Origin: Euborellia annulipes
Lineage: Eukaryota > Arthropoda > Insecta > Dermaptera > Anisolabididae
DNA: 64,000 bases
Reading direction: 5' to 3'
Assembly: GCA_023213315.1 (NCBI GenBank)
Contig: JAKCPI010015045.1
Location: forward strand, 1 to 64,000
Shown here: positions 36,712 to 47,159 of the stretch, in pieces
Layout: each line of letters starts with the position of its first letter
How positions within the stretch are numbered: the first letter of the stretch is position 1
Notes under the pieces: model-generated
What the model was told of the DNA's origin: nothing
Databases searched by the model: none
The model's input: the letters and a program-made list of their open reading frames with translations, nothing else
Program-made: the position numbers and the translations under genes

Positions 36712-36749
36712 ACAAAAAATCTGGTGGGACCAGTCACACCAGATTTTTA
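36712..36749. mobile_element. Shortened head hairpin
   Basis: AAAAAATCTGGTGGGACCAG runs directly into TCACACCAGATTTTT. The central ~55 bp of the normal head are missing, leaving a compact hairpin. The left flank has the usual AACTAAATATATGTCGGCAC junction block. The same short form occurs at 40291-40330 and 55375-55408. Confidence 0.85.
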
Positions 36750-37535
36750 TTATTAAATATAAGGGCGAATGAGACCCAAAGATTAAGGAAAGATATAAAC
36801 GGATAAAAATATTTATTTGAATTGAATTAATTAACCTTGAAACAAGAAGAATAATTATAAAAATGCCCTTTTTCTAAAAGTAAAGGTAGATTATAGAATA
36901 ATATCTTTAAGAAAAGACAGGTTCAGACTCGAAAGAGATGATAAGAGAAGTAAAGACAAAAACTAAGAAAAAAATCTATTAAATTTGTGATTTCGATCAA
37001 ATAGTAAAAAAAATTGGTGAAAAACTGATATAAGAGAAAGATAGATGTGTTAATAGTCACACCACAATTCACTTGTAGAAAATTGCTATCTGTCAAAATT
37101 ATGAAAAATATTTTTAATATTTTAATATTCTCTGCTGATAAAAATATTATTTCAATATTCTTTGAGCCTAAACGTGGCATCAAAGGAAATGTTTGTATTA
37201 AAGCGATTTGAATTGCCTCAGGCTCTGAGAAGATACAAAAAAGTTTTAGCAAAAAGAGATGAAATGTGATTATGTGCAGGGATCTGCTCTTTAATTTCAC
37301 ACAAATAACAATATCCTATCTCTCAACAACTTATTAAATATTTATTTAACAAAGTATAAGTTTGTATAAAGAGTCAATATATGGTAGGCCTACACTAGGT
37401 AAACATGTCTGGATAAGAACTAAATAAGATTCGCTATACTTTATAAAAAAAAAAAAACATCTAATTCATATAAAATATTCATGAATTGATTGATATTTTT
37501 TAGTTTTATATAAAATAATTATAATGGTAATAATT

Positions 37536-37878
37536 AATGAAGAGAAATGCAGCTATGGTTTTTTCTTTTTTATTTATTTCAGCACTCACGTTGGCGTTTC
37601 GATCCGGTAGGGATCATCTTCAGAGCAGGGAGGCTTGGCGATAATGTATGTGTAGGATTTTTCATATATTCAAATCTCATGACAATATTAAAATTAAATA
37701 AATTGTATTCGACTTGCAGTATATTATATTGTCATGAGATTTGAATATATGAAAAATCCTACACATACATTATGACCAGCCTCCATGCGCTGAAGATGAT
37801 TCCTGCCGGGATCGAAACGTCAGCGTGAGCACTGAGGTTAATAAAAAGAAAAAAACCGTAGCTGCATTTCTCTTAATT
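37536..37878. mobile_element. Foldback element, nearly perfect arms
   Basis: The arms pair over almost the whole length: AGAGAAATGCAGCTATGG with CCGTAGCTGCATTTCTCT, and ATGTATGTGTAGGATTTTTC with its exact complement. Right-arm motif: CTGAAGA (37790-37796), stem GATTCC/GGGATC with a four-base loop, GAAACGTC (37814-37821). The left arm carries the same in inverse. Confidence 0.85.
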
Positions 37879-38390
37879 ACTTATTAACATTATAATTGAA
37901 CACACAGCTCTAAACTACCTAGAAATATAAAATAATTTGTTTATACACTGCAGAAAAGAAATTATCAATTAAAATGGAGAGTAAAAAAAAGAGAAAAATA
38001 ACGACAATATGCATTCACTTAAGGTACACTAAAATTGAGAGGGGGCTTGGGGCTTAAAGGCGACATCTAACATTCGAAAATAAATGTTGTTTGTAAATTA
38101 ATAAAAAAAATCTATAAATTCATTAATTATTTTCTCAATTATAAATATTAAATGATTATTGAGAATAATTAAAAAATAATTAGGAATATTGAAGTGAAAT
38201 ACCTATGTAAAAGCGACGAGAAATGAAGAGAGTGAGAGAGACGCGACCAGGTGCTAAGATGGCTGCACATCGAATGAGGTGGCTTGGGTATTTCTTGCGA
38301 AAAGTTGTACATGTTAATTATTTCACAGTGGTCTCCCCCTCTACTAAGCTGATTAGACTAGGTTACTGTTCTTTTCTAGGGAGGCATCAT

Positions 38391-38868
38391 GGCGCCAAAG
38401 AATATAACCCTTGTGATTGGCTAATTAGTTAGGCAGGAGAGGGAGAAAGGAGAAGAGTGGGGGGATTGCCAAAAATTTATATTTCAATGTGATTGAGAAA
38501 AGGTGGGGGAGGGTACCTAGGCTTCTCTAATACTATTTGTTGTTAGAATGGAGGGAAGGAGGTGGACGATTCTATTTTATTTACATAAAAGGGGAGTCAG
38601 GTATTGAAAAAATAGCTGACTTTTTCTTATGTATTATATTTTAATGAAATGTATTTTAAGTAGAATAAAATTATAATCGTGCTATTATTATTGTCTTATA
38701 TGGGAGATTATTCAGCCCATTCGCTATTTTCCTTAATTAATTGATTAATTCTAAAGTAAATCTCTCTCTCTCAGCATCCTAAACTAAAATTGGCCCTTAA
38801 GGCGACAAAGAATACAACCCTTGTGATTAACTAATTAGCCAAAAGAAGAAGAGAGGTGGATTGTCAAA
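38391..38868 (+). repeat. Pair of direct repeats around 38.4 and 38.8 kb
   Basis: 38391-38428 (AAAGAATATAACCCTTGTGA, then TTGGCTAATTAG) is repeated at 38801-38838 (AAAGAATACAACCCTTGTGA, then TTAACTAATTAG). Both copies are followed by purine-rich sequence ending GATTGCCAAAAA or GATTGTCAAAAA. They may mark a duplicated promoter-like or repeat unit. ATTGGCTAATTA resembles a CCAAT-box region, but no gene is seen next to it. Confidence 0.6.
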
Positions 38869-38913
38869 AAAATATGGTGTGACTGGTCGCACAGCACACA
38901 ACTTTCTCTTACC
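38866..38913. mobile_element. Half head hairpin
   Basis: AAAAAAATATGGTGTGACTG continues through GCACAGCACACAACTTTCTC to TTACCTA, where the copy stops. Only the left arm is present. Confidence 0.75.
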
Positions 38914-39427
38914 TAAATTTAAATAAAGATGATTGTGAGGCTTATTGCCTAAAAAATCTCTAATTGCAATCCTCTCTCATTACAAATATAATTATTTAAT
39001 GATTAGATAATGATAGACAAAAAAAAATTATTTTTATTTCTAAAACAATATTTAATTTGTAACAAAAACACTAATCAAATCATTAAACATTGAATTAAGC
39101 AATAAACACGATGTTTTCATTTAATGTAATCTAAATTAATTGAATAAGAGAAGAAGCTCGTCTTGTGTGAGTGTTAATCGAGAAGAGAGCATCATCATCA
39201 TCATTATAATCGTTTTCATCATCATTAACACTCGAACTCACTCTCTCTCTGTAACGGAATAGTCCAGAGAAAGAGGAATGTTACAATGCATGCCAGACAT
39301 TCTCAGGGTCGTTGTTTATTCATGGGACAAACAATCAATATATTATGTATTTTTTGATAAAATTATATTTTGTATTTTTTGTTTTTTATTTATTACCGGT
39401 TGCAGCCGAAGCTATTCAGCTCTTTTT

Positions 39428-40394
39428 ACTTTCTCTTACCTCTATAAATATGTTGATATATAGAGAGAGAAAGAATTGGATTCATGACAAAAATTCGATG
39501 TCGAGATTTTAAAGGGATATACACGTTTTGAGGTCGCCTGAATCCAAAAAAGTGGTTTTCGCGACATGGTCTGTCTGTGGGTATGTGCGTGTGTCTGTGT
39601 CTGTGAACAAAATATCTCAAGAACGAAAAGAGCTTGGAAGTTGAAATTTTATATTTAAGATAGGTACCCTCATGGGGCGTGACACGAAGTTTTTGAACAA
39701 AATCGACCAAAGAGTACTAATACTTTACTGATGCACTTTTTCAATTTTTTTTTTTATTTTCTTAAAATTCGCTCCAACGATTTTGATTGAAATTCAAAAA
39801 TCAATTATTATTTTTTTAGATTATCTTTAAAATCGTATATTCTTATTTTACCATTGAAATCTTCTGAAGACTACTTTACTCTTGTACTCCATAGAAAAGA
39901 TAGGAGAAATGGTTGCCATAGTAACAAAATATAAATATTTTCCTTATAAATTTTACATCTTGAAAATCGAATGTACCGTACTGTCTTCGGAAACTAAATA
40001 TACATGTCGCCCACGGGGCTTGGAGTAGTCGGTAGCGTGCCTACCTTCTATACCGAACGTCGCGGGTTCGGACCCCAGGTAGTCCGATAATTTTATTTAA
40101 GGCATTTGGATACCAAATGGCTTAAATAAAAATGCCTGGACCCCAAATAATAATATATATTCATAACGGTTATCGTCAAAAAAGTCTTAAATGGCCTGAG
40201 TTGCCGAAAAGACTGTGAATGTGTGTGTGAGTGTGAGTGTGAATGAGAAAAAGTGTGAATGTTGAAAAAAAAAAAAAAATATACAGGTCGACACAAAAAA
40301 TCTGGTGGGGCCATCACACCAGATTTTTTGGATTCAGGGGACATGAATCCAATACTTTCCATATTACATATATATACAAAGGTAAGAGAAAGTA
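39428..40394 (-). mobile_element. Double-hairpin element, split by a SINE and fused to a second tail
   Basis: Minus-strand tail (39428-39473) and body (to 39995) end at the junction block, where a family-1 SINE (40010-40276) is inserted. Beyond it is a shortened head hairpin (40291-40330). This is joined through TTTTTTGG to a plus-strand end: GGATTCAGGGGAC and a tail ending AAGAGAAAGT at 40393. The fused end matches the junction seen at 43588, with one further internal deletion. Confidence 0.8.
40010..40276 (+). mobile_element. SINE family 1, full-length with target duplication
   Basis: The tRNA-like head (GGAGTAGTCGGTAGCGTGCC as A-box region, GGGTTCGGACCCC as B box) is followed by the family body (AGTCCGATAATTTTATTTAA ... 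CCTGGACCCC), the TG-rich tail and poly-A. The flanks AAATATACATGTCG (39996-40009) and AAATATACAGGTCG (40277-40290) are a 14-bp target duplication with one mismatch, so this is a genuine retrotransposition. Confidence 0.85.
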
Positions 40395-40866
40395 AACAAG
40401 TTGAAAGATAGCAAAAAAAAAAAAAAACCTTTCAATTTCATGCGATGACGCAATCAGAGACGCCTCATCGGAAAGATCACGAATGTGTCGACATTTGCCA
40501 GTTGCTGATCAAATTTAGCATGGTCATTATCGACCTGGTTATCATTATTATTATTATTATAGTGCATCCGAAGCACTCTTTTGTCAAATTACATATAATT
40601 ATATATTGACAACGTTGAATGATGATGATGATTCATGGAAATTATTATTTATTGATCTTTATCTAAAGAGCGCTCTTTCAAGAGACCTTCTCACTCTCGT
40701 TTTCGGTGTGAATTGATTCGCTAATGATTAATTAAAAATTAGAAGTATTGTTATCGAAATATGTATGGATAGAGATTTATTTAACGGGATGTTTGAGCTT
40801 CGAACCAAACAAAAAAAAAAAAAAAAAAATTTAAATAAATATCTATTAAATTATTTACGTTAAAGT

Positions 40867-40959
40867 AAAAATCTGGTGTATCTGGTCGCACAGCACACAA
40901 TTTTCTCTTACCTTTGGTAATTGAAAGTTGTGTACTATACTTGTTACTCCAGATTTTTT
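40867..40959. mobile_element. Head hairpin, with an extra half-end nearby
   Basis: AAAAATCTGGTGTATCTGGT opens it and GTTACTCCAGATTTTTTG closes it. The junction block then degenerates, and another head end (GATCACACCAAATTTTTTT) appears at 40994-41012, suggesting overlapping insertions. Confidence 0.8.
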
Positions 40960-41067
40960 GTGTCGTAATTTCTGTCCATATGTTAGAATTAAAGATCACA
41001 CCAAATTTTTTTTATTTCAAGATATATTTAGTGCCCAGTTGTTTTTTTTTTTTTCCTTTTATTTATT

Positions 41068-41215
41068 TAAGATCTTTTTTGGCATTGAAGGCCATTTAGA
41101 CCATTTATTGGTAGCCAATTGAAATAAATTTTGTCGCATGAGACGGGATGTAAACCCTTTAACCCTACCACAAGAAGCGGAGACTCTACCACTGTGCCCT
41201 GACCCAAGGGCTTCA
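41068..41215 (-). mobile_element. SINE family 2
   Basis: Read on the minus strand it has a tRNA-like head (from GCCCTTGGGTCAGGGCACAG through GTAGAGTCTCCGC), then CATCCCGTCTCATGCGACAA, AATAAATGGTCTAAATGGCC and AATGCCAAAAAAGATC. A fragment of the double-hairpin body follows at about 41277-41330. Confidence 0.7.
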
Positions 41216-41320
41216 GTAATTCATCAGAGCTCTAGAAATCTCTATATAATATCAAAGCATAGAAATTGCATACAATTTGTTACAATGGGAATCATTTCCC
41301 CTATCTAGTATAAGAGTAAA

Positions 41321-41520
41321 GTGTGGAACATATTTGGGCATGACCTTCACACAATAAAAATGGAGAACGGAATGAGATTGACACCCCTGCGAAATACTGC
41401 CCGCCACGCACCAGATGCACTTTGGAACCAAGCCGCTCGGATTATCGTGCAGGCCAGATTCACATCCACGACAGAGGCACTGACAATGAATCATCCCAGT
41501 GTGCACTAGGTTTAAGATAG
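41321..41520. other. GC-richer island, function unknown
   Basis: About 190 bases of balanced composition are open in one frame on each strand (62 and 84 codons) with no family I recognise. They sit directly behind a worn double-hairpin body fragment, so they could be captured or older repeat sequence. Confidence 0.3.
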
Positions 41521-41969
41521 AAGATAGACAATCTCATGGGACGACTTAAATAGCAAATCTAATTAATTTATTTTATATTCCACCAATATATAGAGAGGAA
41601 GTGTTGGAAAATTCTCCTCAATGAAATTTATTCACAAGAGATTGATTATCATCCTTTAACAATATTGGATGAAACTTTATAAATAGATATAACTTATGGT
41701 TAATAATTATTGATGCAATTTAATTTCTTCAAGGGGAAATTAGTGAATTTGATGATTAGATAACAACATCTGGATTAATCAGTTTTTTTAAATCTGATAA
41801 ATGCAATTATAACGTTTCTCACTCTGTCTTTCCCCGCTTTGGAATTTATTAATGAATATTGAATATATCAAGAATGTGAATATTCAAATGCGCTAGTATG
41901 CTGGAATCTCTATTAGAATAGAATGGTGATAATATCATACATAGTAGAAATATATTAAACATTTAATAG

Positions 41970-42518
41970 AAAAATCTGGCGTGACTGGCGGACAGCACAC
42001 AACTTTCTCTTACCTTCGGTAATCGAAAGTTGTGTTCTGTGCTTGTCACACCAGATTTTTCGTGTCGAAATATATTTAGTTCCCGACAGTACGGAACATT
42101 TGAATTCAGATGTAAAATTTATAAGTATGGGAAAATATTTATATTTTGTTACCATGGCAACCATTTCTCCTATCCTTCCCTATGAAATACAAGAGTAAAG
42201 AGGTCTTCAGAAGATTTCAATGGCAAAATGAGAATATACATTTTAAAGAGCATCTAAAAAATAATTGATTTTTTGAATTTTAAAAAAAATCGTTGGAGCA
42301 AATTTTGAGAAAATCGAAAAAAACTGAAAAAGTACATCAGTAAAGTACTAGTACTCTTTGGCCGATTTTGATTAAAAGCTTATTTTTCCGGTCCCGGGGG
42401 GTGTTTAACTTAAATATAAAATTTCAACCTCGTAGCTCAATTCCTTCATGCTTAAAATTGAACACACACCCACACACCCACCCACCCACAGACAGACCAT
42501 GTCGCGAAAACCACTTTT
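41970..42518 (+). mobile_element. Double-hairpin element, 3'-truncated copy
   Basis: The head hairpin (41970-42061), junction block and body are intact up to GTCGCGAAAACCACTTTTT, where the copy breaks. It is fused there to the tail of the next, oppositely oriented copy. The normal sequence continues CTTTTTTGGA, so the break lies in a T-run. Confidence 0.85.
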
Positions 42519-42519
42519 T

Positions 42520-43588
42520 ACTTTCTCTTACCCTATATATGAAATATATAGAGAGAGATTACTTTCTCTTACCCTATATATGAAATATATAGAGAGAGAA
42601 AGTATTGCGATCATGTCAAAAATTCGATGTCGAGATTTTGATGGATATACATGTTTTGAGGTCCCCTGAGTCCAAAAAAGTGGGTCCCGCAAATTGGTCT
42701 GTGTGTGTGTGTGTCTGTGTGTCTGTGTGTGTGGAACCATTTTTTTAGCATGAAGGAGTTGAGCTAGCGGATTGAAATTTTATATTTAACTTAGGTACCT
42801 TTGAAGAATCTCAAAATAAGCTTTTGAACAAAATCGGCCAAAAAGTACTAGTACTTTACTGATGTACTTTTTCAGTTTTTTTCGATTTTCTCAAAATTCC
42901 CTCCAAGGATTTTTTTTTTTAAATTCATAAATGAACTATTTTTTAGATGCTCTTTAAAATGTATATTCTCATTTTGCCGTTGAAATCTTCTGAAGACCAC
43001 TTTACTCTTGTTCTTCATAGGAAAGATAGAACTGGTTGCCATGGTAACGGAATTTAAATCTTTTTCTTTTTATTAGATTAAAAATCAATTATTATTTAAA
43101 TTCCCATTTATTTTTTTTTTATTTCTGTTTTAATTGTTTCCAAGAAAACATATATATATATCTCTCCCACTTGCAAACATTATCGTCTCTCTCTACTCTT
43201 TTTAAATTCCCTTTCCACCTTATCTTCGCATAGAAACAATGTTAATTTCCTATAGGGATTTGTATGTTAATTTCGATTCAAAAGGGGGTCCCCTTTGGAA
43301 CTTTTTAGGCATTTAAAATTTTTTTCCCAATTCTTATGAAATTTTGTATTTATTTACGAATCTATATTGTGTATAAAATGTCCAAATATGAGATTAAAAT
43401 TTTGAAAAATAACCATAGTTTATTTGAAGCAGTCAACATTTAAAATGCAAGTTTGAAACTAAGGTGCTATCGGAAACTAAATATATCTCGACACAAAAAA
43501 TCTGGTGTGACCAGCACGGTGCACAACTTTCTCTTACCGAAGGGTAAGAGAAAGTTGTGTGCTGTGCGCCAGTCACACCAGATTTTTT
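42520..43588 (-). mobile_element. Double-hairpin element, long minus-strand copy without the 1.48-kb insertion
   Basis: The tail hairpin is present twice in tandem (42520-42560 and 42561-42603). The body follows in reverse, including the long section (43080-43450) otherwise seen only at 21488-23420. The head hairpin lies at 43495-43588. The (AT)6 tract at 43150-43162 is the uninterrupted counterpart of the insertion site at 21811/23290. Confidence 0.85.
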
Positions 43589-43708
43589 GGATTCAGGGGA
43601 CTTCAAAACGTGAAGATCCATCAAAATCTCGACATCGATTTTTTGACATGAATCCAATACTTTCTCTCTATATATATATTACATATATACATAGGTAAGA
43701 GAAAGTAA
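43580..43708 (+). mobile_element. Internally deleted derivative sharing the preceding head
   Basis: The head hairpin's CCAGATTTTTT runs directly into GGATTCAGGGGACTTC, the last part of the body, and then the tail (43659-43706). Everything between the head and the last ~120 bases is missing. The T6G run common to both breakpoints suggests a microhomology-mediated deletion. Confidence 0.8.
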
Positions 43709-44377
43709 AAAATCTGGTGTGACTGGCGCCAGCACACAACTTTCTCTTACCTTCGGTAATCGAAAGTTGTGTACTGTGCTTGTCACACCAGATTTTTTGT
43801 GTCGACATGTATTTAGTTCCCGGCAGTAGGGAATATTTGAATTCTGATGTAAAATTTATAAGTATGGGAAAATATTTATATTTTGTTACCATGGCAACCA
43901 TTTCTCCTATCTTTTCTATGGAGTACAAGAGTAAAGTGGTCTTCAGAAGATTTCAATCACAAAATGAGAATATACATTTTATAGAGAATCTAAAAAATAA
44001 TTGATTTTTGAATTTTAAAAAAAATCGTTGGAGCAAATTTTGAGAAAATCGAAAAAAACTGAAAAAGTACATCAGTAAAGTACTAGTACTCTTTGGCCGA
44101 TTTTGATTAAAAGCTTATTTTCACGCTCCCGGGAGGTGTTTAACTTAAATATAAAATTTCAACCTCCTAGCTCAATTCCTTCATGCTTAAAATTGAACAC
44201 ACACACCCACCCACACACACAGACAGACAGACCATGTCGCGAAAACCACTTTTTTGGATACAGGGGACCTCAAAACGTAAAGATCCCTCAAAATCTCGAC
44301 ATCGAATTTTTGACATGAATCCAATACTTTCTCTCTCTATATATTAACATATATATAGAGGTAAGAGAAAGTAAAAA
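43707..44377 (+). mobile_element. Double-hairpin element, complete short copy
   Basis: It has the head (43707-43799), junction block GTGTCGACATGTATTTAGTT, body, CA stretch, TTTTGGATACAGGGGACCTC and a tail ending AAGAGAAAGT at 44372 with A5. It starts immediately after the tail of the preceding derivative, a head-to-tail arrangement. This is the best reference copy in the window, about 670 bp. Confidence 0.9.
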
Positions 44378-44436
44378 TGGAGAAAATGTGGGTTTTTCTC
44401 TCCATGGGTGTTTTTAAACGATAAACAAAGCAACTC

Positions 44437-44575
44437 TTTTTTTAATGTCTTTTCGGCATCTAAGGCCATTTAGACCCCATCCTATATATTTCAAATGATT
44501 GGTAGCCAATTAAAATGAAATAAATTTTCCTAACTTGGGACGGGATACGAACCCTGGAACCTAGGCACGAGAAAA
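44437..44575 (-). mobile_element. SINE family 2
   Basis: TGTCTTTTCGGCATCTAAGG, CCATTTAGACCCCATCC, GGTAGCCAATT and GGGACGGGATACGAACCCTG follow in order; the last contains the B box in reverse complement. The head is cut shortly after GGCACGAG. Confidence 0.7.
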
Positions 44576-44640
44576 ACTTCTCTTAAATATAATAATAAAA
44601 GACAAATGGAATTTTGAAAATTTGAAAAATTAAATTAAAA

Positions 44641-44819
44641 ACACTAGCTTATAAGTTTCAAAGTTTTATTAAAAATCTTTTTAATATTTATTGTACATTT
44701 CGGCACTCATATGTCATCAGAAGTGATTTAGTTGTAAAATCACTTTTGATGATGACAAATGAATGTCAAAATTTACAATAGTGTTAAAAAATAGTAATTT
44801 TGAAACATGTGACCTATTG
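44641..44819. mobile_element. Foldback element, degraded relative of the 10.2-kb one
   Basis: It shares TTCAAAGTTTTATTAA, ACATTTCGGCACTCATATGT and CATCAGAAG...TGATGATGACAAATGA with the element at 10222-10445, with many mismatches between the arms. Confidence 0.6.
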
Positions 44820-45064
44820 TATTTACTTTTTTTTTAATTTTCCTATAATCATTAGCCTATTGAAAATATTTGAAACAATCAGATAACGGCTTAATATATG
44901 GATTTGAAACAGTCCAAACATAGAATTCAGAACTTAAATTAATTGTTTAATAGAAAAGTATTTGTTACCAAAGCGTTACTGATAATTTTTTCTAGTCTTG
45001 AACCTGAGGGGGAGAAGATTTCAACTCCCAATGATGATTTTGTTTCATTTTCACTTTCATTTTT

Positions 45065-45905
<841 letters not shown>

Positions 45906-46443
45906 TTTTAATTATTATTTTTCCGTTTAAAAGAAATTGAAAAAAAAAATCAGATCAATGATTTTTTTTTTCTATTATTTTCTATCATACATATCAAAGA
46001 GAAAAACTAATTTTTTTTTTTTTTTTGAAAAGGAAATTACTTTGCTTTTTCGCTTATTCAAAGGTAATAATGAATATAGGGTTTTTGTAATAATAGTTTC
46101 AATTGAGATTTCAAGCTATATGCGAATATATCGGATTTTGTGAACCTTGATAATAGGATTTGTATTTAGGCCCTATTTGTTTTAGAAATAGAAAGGGAAA
46201 AATATTTGTCATAAAACCCAGAGTGGGGAATATCATATTAAACAAGTGAATGAAAAAAAATAACTCATGCAAGAAATTATAGAATTTGGTATTTTTCTAA
46301 GATAATATATAAAGAATTTTCTCTCTATCTATTTGAAATTGAATTTTTAACTAGGTTAGTAAATCTATAAAAAGATGGAGAAGAAAAGGAAGGCAATATA
46401 TACAAAGATTATCATTAATTTCAAATAAAATATCGTTATGGAG

Positions 46444-46542
46444 ATTGCTGACCTGTTTAAAGTCCTGGTGGACAGGTGAATTAAGTTTGTCTGCATAAAT
46501 CTTCAAAGATGGGTGCTTATGCAATCAACGCGTGTCCATTTC
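46444..46542 (+). repeat. Low-copy ~100-bp repeat, copy 1
   Basis: ATTGCTGACCTGT, AAAGTCCTGG, GTGAATTAA, CATAAATCTTCAAAGATGG, TGCTTATGCAATCAA and GTCCATTTCA occur in the same order in copy 2 at 51125-51219. The sequence is complex, not AT-simple, and has no hairpin ends. Class unknown: a duplicated regulatory or non-coding RNA element, or an unrecognised transposon fragment. Confidence 0.7.
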
Positions 46543-46703
46543 AAAGGAGACATGTCCAAAGACGTTCTCTTGGGCAAATATTTATCTATAAAATTATAAA
46601 AAAAAAAATATTAAAATTAATTTGTTTCCAAATTTACTATACTATCTAGAATTTAGAACGATATTTGAAGGACTATAAAAATATATTCAGGGACAAATTA
46701 ATG

Positions 46704-46960
46704 CAGGGGCGTATATAAGGGGGGGGGCCGAGGGGCCCGGCCCCCCCCGAAATTTCCCAAACACATATACATATATAGGGATATACAGACATCAGTGCAA
46801 CAAATTTTTCCGCAGGATGGACAACTTTGGTTCCGCAATAGAAAAATTGTTCCGCAAAAATTTCGTGTGAAAAAAATATAGTTTCTTAAAAAAAAATTTT
46901 CCGCAGAAAAATTTTTGAGTTCGGGCCCCCCCCCGAAAAAAATTTCTATATACGCCCCTG
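46704..46960. mobile_element. hAT-type miniature element with perfect 8-bp duplication
   Basis: The ends CAGGGGCGTATATA and TATATACGCCCCTG are perfect inverted repeats. AATTAATG flanks both sides (46696-46703 and 46961-46968), an exact 8-bp target duplication diagnostic of hAT transposition. The 257-bp interior has G- and C-runs next to the ends and no frame. Confidence 0.92.
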
Positions 46961-46998
46961 AATTAATGCCATTTTGTTGGTGTGAGCGGTATTTTTAT

Positions 46999-47150
46999 TT
47001 TTTATGTCTTTTTCGGCATCGAAGGCCATTTAGATCCCATCCCTATTGATTTAAATTTATTGTTAGCCAATTCAATTTAAATGAATTTTTGTCGCATGAA
47101 ACGGAATACGAACCCAGTGGAGAAGGCGAGTGGAAGATTCAATTTACAAG
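46999..47150 (-). mobile_element. SINE family 2
   Basis: TGTCTTTTTCGGCATCGAAG, GGCCATTTAGATCCCATCC, TTAGCCAATTCAATTTAAAT and GTCGCATGAAACGGAATACG mark the family body in reverse. The head is recognisable only to about GGAGAAGGCGAG. Confidence 0.7.
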
Positions 47151-47159
47151 AGGGCCTCG

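Noticed and set aside
36923..37300. 125-codon minus-strand frame rich in Leu, Phe and Ile
   Set aside because: It is AT-rich with no recognisable domain, no splice context and no start context; a chance frame is expected occasionally at this composition.
41321..41509. Coding gene in the GC-richer block
   Set aside because: Frames are open on both strands without any recognisable domain or splice sites; kept only as an unexplained island.
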